Positions 48,569 through 60,060 of a DNA stretch of 64,000 nt are shown here, one piece after another. The translations under genes were made by a program, and so were the position numbers. The notes beneath the pieces are model-generated. The model made no database searches, was not told where the DNA came from, and was given only the letters and a program-made list of their open reading frames with translations. Positions within the stretch are counted from its first letter, which is position 1; every line of letters begins with the position of its first letter. Origin of the DNA: Cryptomeria japonica (lineage: Eukaryota; Streptophyta; Pinopsida; Cupressales; Cupressaceae); assembly GCF_030272615.1 (NCBI RefSeq), contig NC_081409.1:209851190-209915189 (forward strand). The letters are read 5' to 3'.

Positions 48569-50072
48569 TGTACGTTAGGAAATAGGAAATCATCACAAGC
48601 AAGATAAAACGTAATCATCAATCACAAGTGCATTCATTGCAATGAATCTATCCTAAGACACATTCAATAGAGACATGAAAACAAAGCATACAAAACTAAT
48701 GATTGTGCAAACCAGATGACGATTTGAATGCTCCTTCCACGCGGCTCCATTGTTCTTCTTTCCTCTCCAAATAGTTGTGGATCTCACCTACAAGTGCACA
48801 CACAATTGAAAGCAAGTAGACGGGATTTTTGATCAAGAGTACTAGAAGCTTAGATTCGATAGCCTGATTATCAATTACCAATTACCAATTAGCCTTGATT
48901 GATGAAGATCATCCAATTTATAGAAGAATTGGAGAGATGACAAGATTAGCATGATTCAATTCAAATGGAAATTGCAAATCAATTATGTCAATTATGGCAA
49001 ATTATGACAAATTATGCACTTTCTATGCAAAATTTGTTGATTGATAATTCATGACAATTTATGACAAATTTCTATGTCAAGAATTGATTGATTGTCAATT
49101 ATGACAAATTGACACGTCATTTCCATGAATTTAGGAGAGAAATAGGAGGAATTTGAAATTAGGAATTAAGAAAATTAGAAAATTGAAATTGATGAAAATT
49201 AGGAATTTGAAATTAGGTAAATTAATTAATAATCTTTCATTTATTAATTAATTCACAAAGAGAGGAATAATTAGCCAATTAAATGAACATTTAATTGTAA
49301 TGAGAAGACTTAGGATAAATAAATAATTTATTAATCCTAGAGGAAGAAATGACAAGCAAGGTTAAATGATTAAATCACAAAACCCTAGAAGGTGAATTAG
49401 CAATGCGAGGATGACAATTAGGTCTTGATTGAAGATAATTGATTTGATCATGATTTGATTTTGGATTGATAAATGACCAATGTGATAAATGATTTGACTG
49501 ATAAATGCACCAATTGACGAGGAACAATGACAAATTGATCCAAATTGACATAATTGTGACAGACAATGATCGATAGCGAAATGATCGCAAAATGACAAAA
49601 TTGACAAGAGGACAAGGATTGATGATAAATAGATTGCAAGATGACAAGATTAAAAATGACCACAATCGATGACAAATCGATCGCAAAATGACAAGATCGA
49701 ACATGACAACGACCGATGACAAATCGATCGCAAAATGACAAGATTGAAAATGATAAAGATTGACGACAAATCGATAAGAGGACAAAACCCTAATTAGGAT
49801 TGACGATGTCCAAAATGATAACAAATTAGCACGCACATTGATACGATAGGATAAAATCGATCAAAATCATTATTGGATAGTGTTGTCAACAAGACCAAAT
49901 TTGAGAGCGAGACGAATGAAGAATGTAGAGGAATGACTCAATGTTCGCAAATGATAAAAACCAAGTGCATGACATAGGAGAAATGTTAATGCGACGCAAA
50001 AACCTAAAATGAGGCAATGCGCAAATGTTAAAGTATGACTCCGCAAGCGTTGACCATTTTTAGGTGTCTACA
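48569..50072 (-). repeat. 5' LTR of element C (1504 bp)
   Basis: Near-identical partner of 37177-38679; most differences are C/T or G/A. The right border is followed by TSD GTTAT and then by the linker coding sequence of element B. Confidence 0.95.
48916..48922 (-). promoter_or_regulatory. TATA box in the 5' LTR of C
   Basis: The minus strand reads TTCTATAAATTGG. This is the candidate promoter of the sense transcript of C, about 1150 bases into the LTR and 350 bases before its end. Confidence 0.5.
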
Positions 50073-50077
50073 GTTAT

Positions 50078-50527
50078 AATGGCTCTTGAACACCTGGGAT
50101 CCCAATGCACTATGGACATCATAGCCCATCTTTTGCATTAGGGTAAAACCTTTACCATACCTCTCTGTAGGGATCTTGATTTTTCATCTAGTTGTACATT
50201 GGAAGGGTCTCTGTAGATCCATCCTGCCAAGTCTTCATCAATAATTTCCTGTTCTTGTGACTTACCTAGGATGAATCTATCAAGTGTATTAGTGTTGTCT
50301 ACAATAAGTGGCTTGAGTGACATTTGTGGTTTTGCATAAGTCCTAGGTGAGAGAGGTACTTGGCCAAAACAAAAAAGATGACTAATATTACACTCTCTTG
50401 GGCCTTCATCTTTTACTTTCATTTTCAGCTTCTCCAGTTTGCGTGTGGGGATTGGTGGACTGGTGAGATTTGTTGGGTGGATGTAAGATGATGATGCAGT
50501 GGCTTCTCTATTGTTGGGTACTATCAT
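50078..50527 (-). pseudogene. Protease-RT linker of element B, first part
   Basis: The minus strand ORF includes MSLKPLIVDNTNTLDRFILG, DEDLAGWIYRDPSNV and LQRGMVKVLP, low-conservation polyprotein linker downstream of the protease. It is cut by element C at 50078; the TSD duplicates GTTAT. Confidence 0.65.
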
Positions 50528-50905
50528 ATCTAGTTGATGCCTTTTATTGTTACAAAAGGAAAATGGTTGGCATCACCAAGGATGGTAATCTCTACTCCAT
50601 TATGTGGAAACTTGATGCATTGATGGTGAGTGGATGGTACTACTTGCATGACATTAATCCATGGTCTACCTAGTAAGAGATTGTATGGAAGAGGGAGGTC
50701 TATGACTTGGCAAACCACATTATTCACCATAGGTCCTACCTGTACTGGTAGAGTAACACACCCTTTAGAGGAGCATTCTACATCATCATAGGCCTTGATG
50801 GTGATCCTCTTTTTGGCATCAACTGCTTCTGCTGTATACCCCAATGTTGTGATTAACTATAATTTGCAAATGTTAAGGTTAGCTCCATTGTCAATCAAGA
50901 CTCTC
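50528..50905 (-). pseudogene. Aspartic protease of element B
   Basis: On the minus strand a degraded active-site motif (DNGANLNI near 50870-50900) is followed by ITTLGY, ITIKAYDDVECSSKGCVTLP and LPLPYNLLLGRPWIN, the retropepsin pattern with the LLGRPW signature typical of Tat-like gypsy elements. It would process the gag-pol polyprotein. The active-site segment and the C-terminal part are in different frames, so it is disabled. Confidence 0.8.
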
Positions 50906-52937
50906 TTGATTATGTGTTTATGTGTGAATCCATCAATGTGGAGAGGGGCATTATGTGGTTGTTGAAAGGATGCATCGTCATTCTCAACAAAAGTGAGATA
51001 TGGTGACGATTTGAGACTTCCAACCATGGCTTGAAATTGGTCTGTATTGAGGTTGGATGAAACTCATGCTTCTTAGAGAGCTTGGTCTAAGATGGTTTTA
51101 TGTGAGGGTGATAGGCACAAAATCTCTAGTATAGAGATAAGTGTTGACATCTTTTCCAATTGGTCCACAAGGTTATATTGTTTGGGAATGTATACCACTC
51201 TTGATGGTGCTCCTTGTATAGTAATATTGCTATGATGAGTAACAATGTTTCATACAGGATCTTTGCCTTTGATTGTAATGGTTGCAAATTGTTCATCAAC
51301 ATCATAAAGGTTGTTGACAGTATAGATATATGGTGCATCTGTATAGTTCATCGTGTTATCTTGGTTCTTACCTTTATGGGAAGGACCTCCTTTCTCATAT
51401 GATGGGACTGGATTTTTGAACATGGTATGATCTGTATTGAAAGTTTTGCATTATAGCCATCCACTTCTATGTCACCTCGATCAATGAGGTCTTGAACAAT
51501 ATCTTTTAACTGATGGCAGCTATTTGTTTTGTGTCCTTTACCTTTATGGAATTCACAATACTCATTATCTCTTCACCATGAAGTTTTAATCTGTGGTTCA
51601 TAATTTGGCGTTTTAGGCAATGTGATGAGATTGGAATATATGAGTTGTCATAATATCTTTTCAAGAGGTTCTCCTAATGGTGTGTATGTTCAATTGGGTT
51701 TGTAGGTAGGGTATTTTGTTTTAGGTGCCCCTTGTTGCGTTTTAGGAGTTTGATTTTCTTGATTGTTTTGGGGATTACTTTGGTTGGTAATTGGGTTGTT
51801 GCAATTATTTGCCTGCCCTGCAATTTTGACTATGGGCTGGGCAATTTTGACAATTCGTGCGTCTACAACACCATCATTAACAATATTTTTGTTCTTGGCC
51901 CAAAATTTTGGTTTGTTACTGTTATAGATTGGTCGTGGACCATCCTTGTTGTTTTTGTATATTTTTACAAGTCCCTTTTTGATAACGGATTTCTCAATTT
52001 TAAGCCCCTATGCTGTCACATCTTTGAAAGCATCTAAACATTTGATGTCTAAGTAGAATTCCATTTCTTCATTTAAGTTTGAAATAAAAATTTCAACTAA
52101 TTATTCTTTGAGAATGGGGAAGGAACATCTACTAGAAGTTGTCTCCATCTTTGTAAGAATACTAAGAATAACTTGCCATTCTTTTGTTTTGTATTGCATA
52201 GATCAGCCATGGAGACATCTCGTTCTATGTTGTGTGCATGATGAGTGATAAATTTTTGTACTAGGTCCTCAAATGTTTGTATTCCTCCAGGAAAATGTGA
52301 AAACCATTGCATGGAAGATCCCCCTAAACTTTGAGGGAAGATGCGCACTAGATATGTTTTGTCATATGCCACCTCTAAGCATGTGAAGTAAAATTCTCTC
52401 ACATGGTCGCTGGGATCTCCTTTCTCTTTGTATTTGTCAAATTTTGGTGTTTCGAAATTGCATGGGAAAGGAGACATGATCATGTTCCTATAAAATGGAT
52501 ATGGACAAATATCTTCGAGAGCATATTGCTTTTGTGACCTTCTTGAGTGGACTTGTTGGGTGAGGTCTTGCATCTGTTGTCTCAACATATCCATTTATGT
52601 GGGAGGAGGTGGGATAGTCCCTTGTTGATATTTATCGTCATAGTTGTGGGTATTTCTTGCCCTTCTATTGTCTTGATTTTGTTAAGGTACATTCCTAAAA
52701 TGTGATACATCTAAATCTACTGGGAGTTTTTCTCCTTCTTGAGAAAGTGTTAAGAAATGGGCATCAACATTTCTCCTGAGAATTTCCTCAAAGAGTGTTA
52801 AATCTGGGATTACTAGTTGCTTCTTCTATTTGTGCTTCTGGGCCTTCTCTTTTGAAAAAGGGGTTAACGTCCTCTTTGTCTTCTTCCCATATTTTATTTT
52901 GAGGTTGTCTCTAAATTTGAGACCTAGTCCTAGCCAT
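50906..52937 (-). pseudogene. Gag of element B
   Basis: The probable start is the ATG at 52937 (MARTRSQI). The capsid-like region is clear in 52594-52097: PYPFYRNMIMSPFPCNFETP, KFDKYKEKGDPSDHVREFYF, SSMQWFSHFPGGIQTFEDLV and FLVFLQRWRQLL (retrotransposon gag family). Downstream at 51518-51559 is CEFHKGKGHKTNSC followed by LKDIVQDLI, the zinc-binding-like motif at the gag/protease junction in Tat and Athila-like elements. Stops and frameshifts are frequent. It would have formed the capsid and packaged RNA. Confidence 0.82.
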
Positions 52938-55553
52938 GTTTGAAGCAAACATTTGTGGAAGTGAAAGTGATACGAGTGCAAAGTGCCTGGTTGATCCCCT
53001 ATTTAGTTCCAACATGATATGATGATGATGAGTTTGAAGTATTTTGTGGATGTTTGATCTATTACACAAAAGGTCAAGTATCAACAAAGTTCTCTTTAGA
53101 TTTTCTTGTTTGATGTTTCAATGATTGAGAGATGAGGTGTAGCAAGGTGTGTGTTTACAAATCACAAGCTACCTAGAAATGAGAGGATGCACTCATGAAC
53201 TAGTTTTAACCTATCTATGATGCTTAGTAATTCCCCTTAGGATGATTGATCCTAGATGTAGAGACACACTAGAGAGAGTAATTTTTTTGGTATGATTAGA
53301 AATATCTTGAAAGAACTAAGGACAAGACCTTTGTATGTTGAGAGGAATGGATTTTTGATGGAATGAATGTGAACCTTGGAATCTCTACCAAGGGACTATG
53401 AATTGGATGATTTTGACTTTTGAAAAATGGTTTTTGAAGTGAGGAGGATGGAAGAGAATGTGGAAGATGAGCTATGATTGTGAAGTTTGATTTTTGGAAA
53501 GACTTGAAGTGAATGACTAGCCTATATGGAGACTGACTCAATAAGTGATTTATGGTTGAGGTAGATAGGACAATGATATTTTACCACTTTTATTGAGAGA
53601 TTGGGACAATGCAGACCTTTGTTGAAAATCATGTTTTTTAAAGATTCTTTATCAAACTCATGTCCATGACCATGGAGGTAATCACGAAACTAGTGAAGGA
53701 ATGTTCAATGTTTGAGCAAGAGTTTATGGTTTATATATAGAAACTTTCTCTTCTTTAAGATCTCTTTTTGGCTTGGTTTCTTCTTCTCAAGATGATGATA
53801 TATGGATTTCTTGATATGCTTGAGGATATGATGCATCTTTTTGCTTGTTAAAATTGTTGTTGGGGTGTAACTTTGGTTCAAATGTTTGATGATCTCTTTG
53901 ACAAGAAGACACAACAGGAACACAAGCACATATAAACACTTTTTCTTTGGATAATTGTTGTGTATCTTTAGGATCTTTTCAAATCCGCTCAAGGAAAATT
54001 TAAAATCCCCTTTTGTTTTCTTAGGTTTTGAACAAATGAAAGACAAATTAGATAGACTCTACTATAGTCAAAAAGGTCATTTCTAATATCAAAAGCCCAC
54101 ACTTGATACTCTGTCAACTCAAACAATCCTATCACACCCTAAGGTGCACCCGTGTTTTTGCCTTTGTCCAGAATGTGAACCAAAGAGAATTTCTTGTCAA
54201 TTGGATAGTCTTCTTGGGAGATATATGGTGAGTATCTTGGGGGTGTATTCCTCCCCACCCTTGCACTTATGATATCAAAAATGTTTGGATAACTAACTCG
54301 GTGTGGCCTCTATTTTTAAATTTTATAGTGAGGGTTCCATTCGATGATTATAATCAATAGCATCTTCTGCTCCATTAAGGAGGTCTCCTATCTTGTAAAG
54401 GTTACACTCTCCAAGTTTTCACGTACCATATAGGCACTAAGGAAGACATGACACCATTATGACAACATGTAGCACTCATGACTTGCAACTTTCATTGACA
54501 AACACATTTATTTATAGTGGTTTGGATTTACTTGGCTTTAGCCATTGCCACTTAGGTTGCTCCCCTCTCACCGGCCTTATGAGATTCTCACAAGGGCAGG
54601 TCTGCTAAAGAATTTATCTTATTGCACGAAATGAAATAAAGCAAGTAAAATAGTGAGTTTGGCTTATTGATTACCCAATTAAGGGGAGAGCATATGCCTA
54701 TCACTTTCAAACATGATGAACACATGTTCTTTTTATCCCTTCATTGTGCATGTGAACTATTTGCTACTTGGAGATGTTGCTCCAACAAACATGGGGTTGT
54801 TTTTAACCAAAAATTGCAATGATTTGAACTTTTTTGAAGAAAACTTGGAATAAAAACCCGATCAACAAAATAAAGTTGTGGTCAACAAAACAAAGTCATG
54901 TAACCCTTCTTAGAAAAAAGTAAATGCAAAGTTCTTTTTATGTACCAAATGAAAAATTGAGTTTGTTTTAGTTGCACCAAATGGAAAGATGATGTTCTTT
55001 TTAGTCCCCTTCGTAGCAAAAATAAAACAAATGAAGTTATTTTATGCACCAAATGAAAAATTGAGTTTGTTTTAGTTGCACCAAATGGAAAGATGGTGTT
55101 ATTTTTAGTCCCAAAACAAAAAGTAAAATTATTTAAACTAACTCATTCAAAACTTGCACAAAATGTTAGAAAACATGCAACAAAAACACTCAAAAGGTCA
55201 GTTCACATGGTGGCCTCAAAAGCCTAAAAAATTTCCTTGAGGTTACAAAAATAGCCCTCTGCCTATTACAAATACGCTAGAATATGGATGAAAATGAAGG
55301 CACCAGATAGAGAACAAAAGCGCTACAATAACCTACAAAAGTGCCAAATTAGAATATAAGCGCTAGAACATGCAATGAAAGCATTATAACTAAAGTAGAG
55401 AAGAAGGTTACAAAGGCTCTACAATGCGCGACAAAAGTGCTAAAATGCATGACAAAGGCGCTAATCCGGGTGACAAAGGTTCTAAAGCACAACCTGCGTG
55501 TGAAAACCTACAAATTTCAAAAGGTTAACCAAAATTTTAACTTCTTAGTGTAT
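52938..55553 (-). other. 5' leader of element B with a direct repeat array
   Basis: No gene is recognised. At 54940-55110 there are two copies of a block with CACCAAATG(A/G)AAA and GAGTTTGTTTTAGTTG. At 55260-55500 at least eight copies of ACAAAAGCGCTA-type motifs lie in direct orientation. Their sequence is complementary to the array on the 3' side (25478-25830). Confidence 0.6.
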
Positions 55554-55573
55554 GATTCACATCGAGTTCACCA
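55554..55573 (-). other. Primer-binding site of element B
   Basis: Three bases inside the LTR the minus strand reads TGGTGAACTCGATGTGAATC, starting with TGG as expected for pairing with a tRNA CCA end. The tRNA is not assigned. Confidence 0.78.
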
Positions 55574-55576
55574 AAA

Positions 55577-56842
55577 TGATGCATGGAAATGTGGACAAGA
55601 ACCAAAAACAAAGTTCAATGTTAGTTTCAACCATAAAACCAAATAAAGAACTAAAAACCATTCCAAAAACATATCAAACGAGATTCAAAAAACATGAAAG
55701 AATAAAATGAAATAACAAGAAAGGAGAAGAGTCTCCCTAAGATGCTTCCATGATGTCTTTGATCTCTCCCTTGTTTCCCTCCTCTCCAAGTTCCAAATGA
55801 ATAGAGCTCTCAACTTTTAGCACTAACTGTGGATGTCATATGGAGATTTAAGATGGTTGAAAATGAAAACATATTCTATGCAAATGCAAAGAGTGATGCT
55901 ATGAGAAATCTCTAAGTATCTATGCAAATTTCACTATAATAACAATGCTCTAATGTTTCCTCCTTTGCTTGAGGAGAAGGCTTCTATTTATAGGCAAAAT
56001 AGAAGATTGAATGGTCAAGATTGATCTGATTTGTGGAGGGCCAAGATTGCATGATTCATGATCCATGTGATGATTTTCAACCCAATCCCATGATGACAAG
56101 TGTTAGCATGAGATGGCTTTTGAGGAGAGGGAAGGAGCATTTAATGCCTGAGAAGACATGAGGGTAACCTCATGTGGGTTGGGTTATTGGATAAAGTTAT
56201 TATCCAAGGGTAAGGTTATTATCTAATGGGTAAACTCTTGTGCAAAGTTTACCCATGGTTAAGCCTTGACTAAAGGGTCAAGACCCATGTGGGTTAGTGT
56301 GTTGAAGAAGGGAACCATTTATGACTCTGTAAGAGTCTTAAATGGTTGAGATGATGGGTTGGGGGTTAGTTTTGGTTTAGGATTGTGCAAATGATTAGAA
56401 GAGGGATTAGGCTAATTTGGAAGGGGTTAGAAGAATCTAGAAGGGGATTAGTGAGCTAGCAGGTTAGGATAAATAGGCCTTTTAATTAAATATTTTATTT
56501 AATTAAAATAAGGTGCACAACTTGCATTTTTAGGAGAATGCAAGTGGATGGTATTTTAAAATAAATAAAGATTTACTTAAATAGGGGTTTGATGGGGGTT
56601 TTTAAATATATATTTAATTTATTTAAATAAGAAGAAAGGGGATTTAAATAAATTTATTAATTAATTTAATAGATGGGACTATAGTTAGTAATTAAAAAAT
56701 TTTATTAAATTTATTTAAGTAGTGTAGAAGAAGAGGCTAATAGTGAATTAATTAAATATAAATTTAGTTAATAGAGGAATATAGTGTAAATAAATAAATA
56801 TTAAATATTAATTTAATTCATGGACAAATTTATGTGTCTATG
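55577..56842 (-). repeat. 5' LTR of element B (1266 bp)
   Basis: Partner of 23637-24917. On the minus strand it ends CCATGCATCA. The outer end is mutated (CA start instead of TG), followed by TSD ACTGC. A TATA box lies at 55984-55993. Confidence 0.92.
55984..55993 (-). promoter_or_regulatory. TATA box in the 5' LTR of B
   Basis: CCTATAAATAGAAG on the minus strand, about 850 bases into the LTR; the likely promoter of the sense transcript. Confidence 0.6.
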
Positions 56843-56847
56843 ACTGC

Positions 56848-58103
56848 AAAACCACTAATCAACTTCTTTCTATAATTGAACAAAAACCACTATATTGTAT
56901 CTGCTAAGGAATGTGCAGAGATTCGAAGAAAAAGAGCAGCAAAAACCACTTTCTTAACATGAGGGATTCACTTACTGAACCTAGGTTATAGCAAGTGCAT
57001 TCATGGCATTAAATAATCCCCCTATTTTCAAAAAATATTGCCCTAAAATCCTTTTTTGTCACCCCCTCCCAATACACAACCCAAATTAAAAACCCCCCTA
57101 TTTTGACCATATATTGCAGTTTTTCATAGCCTGAATTAAAAAAACCCCTATTTTCACCAAATAGTTAATATATTGTGCTTATGTTTTGAGATATTAAACC
57201 CCCCAATATGAATGCACATGATATAATATTGTCTAGCTAGTGAATCCCCCATGTTTCTTAACCAATGAAACCACCTCTCACTTGTCATTGCTAACAACAA
57301 GATGCAAATGATTTTTAATTCGACAAAAAAAAACAAGGTTACTGGATTCATGAAGTTTTCCAAACTATCATGCTCCCCAAGCCGATTCATAGTCCATAGT
57401 TAACTCAACATCTCATGGCGGTTGTGCCCTAGCTTGGTAGAAGCTAGGGTTTCATTAAGAAACCAAGAAACCTTCAAATGCCCGCAAGAAGATATTAGGG
57501 AAAACAAAAACACTTTTAATTATGCCATCAATAAAAATTTAATGAGAATCAAAGATGCTGCCAAGATTCCACAAGATGCTTGTCATAATAAAACCCGTGA
57601 ATACTCTTTCAAGTGATAATGTATTTCACAATAAAGTCTGTCCAAAACACCAACCAAGGAAGCGTGTGTCAAGCACAATGATGCCGACAACCTTTCAAAC
57701 TATAATAAGACCTTACACATCATGCCAACCAAACTAATAACCAATGTTTAAACAAGTCTCCTCACACAATGATTGTTTGATAAAGTCACCTCTTTGCATA
57801 GTTGTGCATAAAAATGTTATGAGTTTTCAAACACATACATGATATTAAAAATATGGCCACCTTTAAAATGATACCACATGTGTCATGTTTATAGAGGAAA
57901 AACTTGATCTTTTTCACCAAGAAGGTAAGGTAAGGTATCAATATCTTGTTAAACACAAAACACATGAGACATTAATAACTAATACAAAACAAGATACATA
58001 AGGATCAAACAACAAGACTCCATGAAACCAATCAATGATTCTTTCATCTGTTCATGATCATTGTCTCAAATCAAATCTTATCATGACATCAATGCCAATC
58101 TCA
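56848..58103 (-). repeat. Solo LTR S3, right half
   Basis: Continues S3 after element B and ends near ATGACATCAATGCCAA (58084-58098), the complement of a copia LTR start (TTGGCATTGATGTCAT). Combined length with the left half is about 2.0 kb. E3 ORF2 resumes right after it. Confidence 0.65.
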
Positions 58104-58895
58104 ATGTCAAAGGGGTCAATAGCATTGGGATAACCAAGGAGGTAGTTCGGGAAGCAAGAAAGAGAAACATTTTATCTACAAAGGAGCCTGTTAAGGAGAA
58201 GAAAGCCAAACCTGAAGTCTCTACCCCCAAGCCCAAGCAAAAAATGAGCTCTACACCCTCCTCCAATACTTAAAAGCCTACAAGGAAAGCTAAATCTCCA
58301 GTCAAATCATCTAGTGGTGAAGAAAAGAAGAAGAAAGTAATATTTGTGACTGTAAAGGATGATGAGGAAATAGTCAGATGAAGTTGTGAAGGCAGTAAAG
58401 TAAAAGGGGACTAAAGATGCTAAAGTTGCTAAAGAGAAGCCATCTGGTGGTGAGAATCCAAGCAAGAAACCAAAAACCTCTGGAATTGATGAGGTAATCA
58501 AGAAAGCAAAATTTATAGTCAAATTGCCTATGTCACTAGATGTATTTGTGAATGAAGTTGTGAAGAATGGATATTTGAAGCCAATGTCTGAATGGTATGA
58601 TAATTTTGATGATAATGGAAAAAGAGAATTAGAGAAAGCTATTATTAAATACTTAAATGTGTATAGTAAAGCTCTAATAGAAATAATGTCTGAAATGCCA
58701 AAAGGTTTGTATGATATTCTAGAAATGAGGAAACAGACTGCAAATAAGGAAGATGAAAGGTTAAGTGAGTATGTAATTGTGAATTTATGTCCAGTAATAG
58801 CAGTTAGAGAAATGAACAGAATACTTCAAGAAGCTAAGCCACACTTTAGAAGCAAAACTAGAGTCAATAAGCTTATGATTGGTCTAACTGATTAA
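58104..58895 (+). pseudogene. E3 ORF2, second part
   Basis: Continues the unknown ORF2 after S3: a Lys/Pro-rich linker (TKEPVKEKKAKPEVSTPKPK), a broken stretch with stops and shifts at 58270-58520, then an open block 58524-58895 (NGYLKPMSEWYDNFDDNGK, LNVYSKALIEIMSEMPKGLY) that matches the second conserved block of E2 ORF2 (14543-14860). The coiled-coil C-terminus present in E2 is missing: sequence passes into LTR DNA by about 59000. Confidence 0.7.
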
Positions 58896-58997
58896 GTAGT
58901 AAAGGATACAGACAAAATCCTTAAGCCAATTTTGGAAAGAAATCAATATGATGTTGTATCATCTGTCCCTACTCTCAAGTAGAACAACCCAAATATG

Positions 58998-60055
58998 ATC
59001 ATGCCGATGAAAGTGCTCCGATAAAGGAATAGGTCTGGTGAGTTATAACAAAGTATTTGTCAGAATATAGTATTTTGCTTGGCCTTTCATTTTAGTTGAA
59101 TATTTTGTGTTTCGGAGCTAGAAGAAGATAGTTGGATGTCTGGAGTACCATATTCTAGGTTTGTGGCCTTTGGTGTTGATTCTGGAGTGATTTAGAAGAT
59201 CCGGTATACATTTTTTTGGTTAGAACAGTGTTCATCAGTAGTGTTTTGTAAATAATCATTGTGCAGATTATATGGATTGATTTTGGTGCTCAGTTGTGTG
59301 ATCATGGAGTGTTGCTAGACAATTTTGGTAGCATGTGGACAATTCTTTTTGGTCCGCATGATTGTTTTGGTTCAAATTCAGCTGACTTGGAGAACACATT
59401 TCATTTGTGTGTTATGTGTTTTTGGGCTGACATGTAGAAGACCTAATTTCATGTTGCAGATATATAAGAGCGATTGATATTGTCATTTTTTATATCGGTA
59501 GTGGTGTGTAAAGTGGTTGTGATCGGTTGTGTGCAGTTTCACATGCGCAAGTGAAAGATTTCTACTCCAGATTATAGCTAAACAAAGCAATGTAGAAAAT
59601 CAATGTAAGATATGTATTTTGTGCTTAATTAGAAATATAATTTGGCATTTGCAAATGTTGTTTATCAGTTCAGACATCCCAATTATCTTTTGTAATCACT
59701 TTGTAAGGCAATGAGCTTTCTGGGGTTGTAGCGCTTATTGTAATTCGAGCAGTGAGTTGTAGGCAGTGTGAATGAATGCATTTGCATTCCCCTGATGTAA
59801 TATTTCTATACTTTTGACAAAGTATTAATATTGTGGGTCTCAATCCCACCATTGTTTTTCCCTTAACCATATTTTCCATGTATAAATCTGGTGTTATGGT
59901 TTGTGGATATTTTTTTTATGTGTTTGCATCTTTCTTTTGTTGATTTGCATTAGATGGTTGAAGAATTAGATTAATAATGTTAAAGATTATAGAACATTGA
60001 TTGCCCCCCCCCCCCCCCCCCCCCCCCCGCCTCTTAGTGTTCCTTGATTCCAACA
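58998..60055 (+). repeat. 3' LTR of E3, 5'-truncated
   Basis: Similarity to the 5' LTR starts near ATAGGTCTGGTGAG (left copy ATAGGTCCGGTGAG at about 18940) and continues to CTTGATTCCAACA. About the first 110 bases of the LTR, the polypurine tract and the end of ORF2 are missing, so an internal deletion is likely. The terminal loop has expanded to about 26 C bases (60003-60028). Confidence 0.85.
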
Positions 60056-60060
60056 GGGCA

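Larger units (their letters stand above)
37177..50072 (-). mobile_element. Young non-autonomous gypsy-type element C: unknown long ORF plus antisense PMD gene
   Basis: LTRs of 1503 and 1504 bp (37177-38679, 48569-50072) differ at only about 15-20 sites plus two small indels by my count. TSD GTTAT (37172-37176, 50073-50077). A primer-binding site beside the right LTR and a polypurine tract beside the left give minus orientation. It holds one sense ORF of about 957 codons (46490-43620) of unknown function and an antisense PMD gene (39528-41255). No gag capsid, protease, RT or integrase is visible in 12.9 kb. LTR start, polypurine tract, primer-binding site and PMD cargo match element B, so a B-like autonomous partner could have mobilised it (inference). 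Confidence 0.93.
23637..56842 (-). mobile_element. Tat-like Ty3/gypsy retrotransposon B carrying an antisense PMD gene
   Basis: LTRs 23637-24917 and 55577-56842 with near-identical TSDs ACTGT (23632-23636) and ACTGC (56843-56847). Orientation is minus: the primer-binding site is beside the right LTR and the polypurine tract beside the left. In element order: leader with repeat array, gag (52937-51400), protease (50900-50530), linker, RT (36008-34000), RNase H, second RNase H, integrase (31480-30330), a long AT-rich spacer, antisense PMD gene (26088-28050), repeat array, polypurine tract, LTR. Nested within it are S4, a MITE and element C; without them it is about 17.8 kb. Dual RNase H and the large 3' region fit the Tat group of plant gypsy elements. 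Many stops and clear LTR divergence make it old and dead. Confidence 0.92.
18824..60055 (+). mobile_element. Non-autonomous copia-type LTR retrotransposon E3, hugely enlarged by nested insertions
   Basis: 5' LTR 18824-19942, primer-binding site, gag-like ORF, ORF2, and a 5'-truncated 3' LTR ending at 60055. The TSD GGGCA at 18819-18823 and 60056-60060 proves that the two ends belong together although they are 41 kb apart. S3 and the B stack (22850-58103) sit in ORF2; without them E3 is roughly 6 kb. It is the same family type as E2: gag-like protein plus ORF2, no pol. The target was the polypurine tract of element D. Confidence 0.9.
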
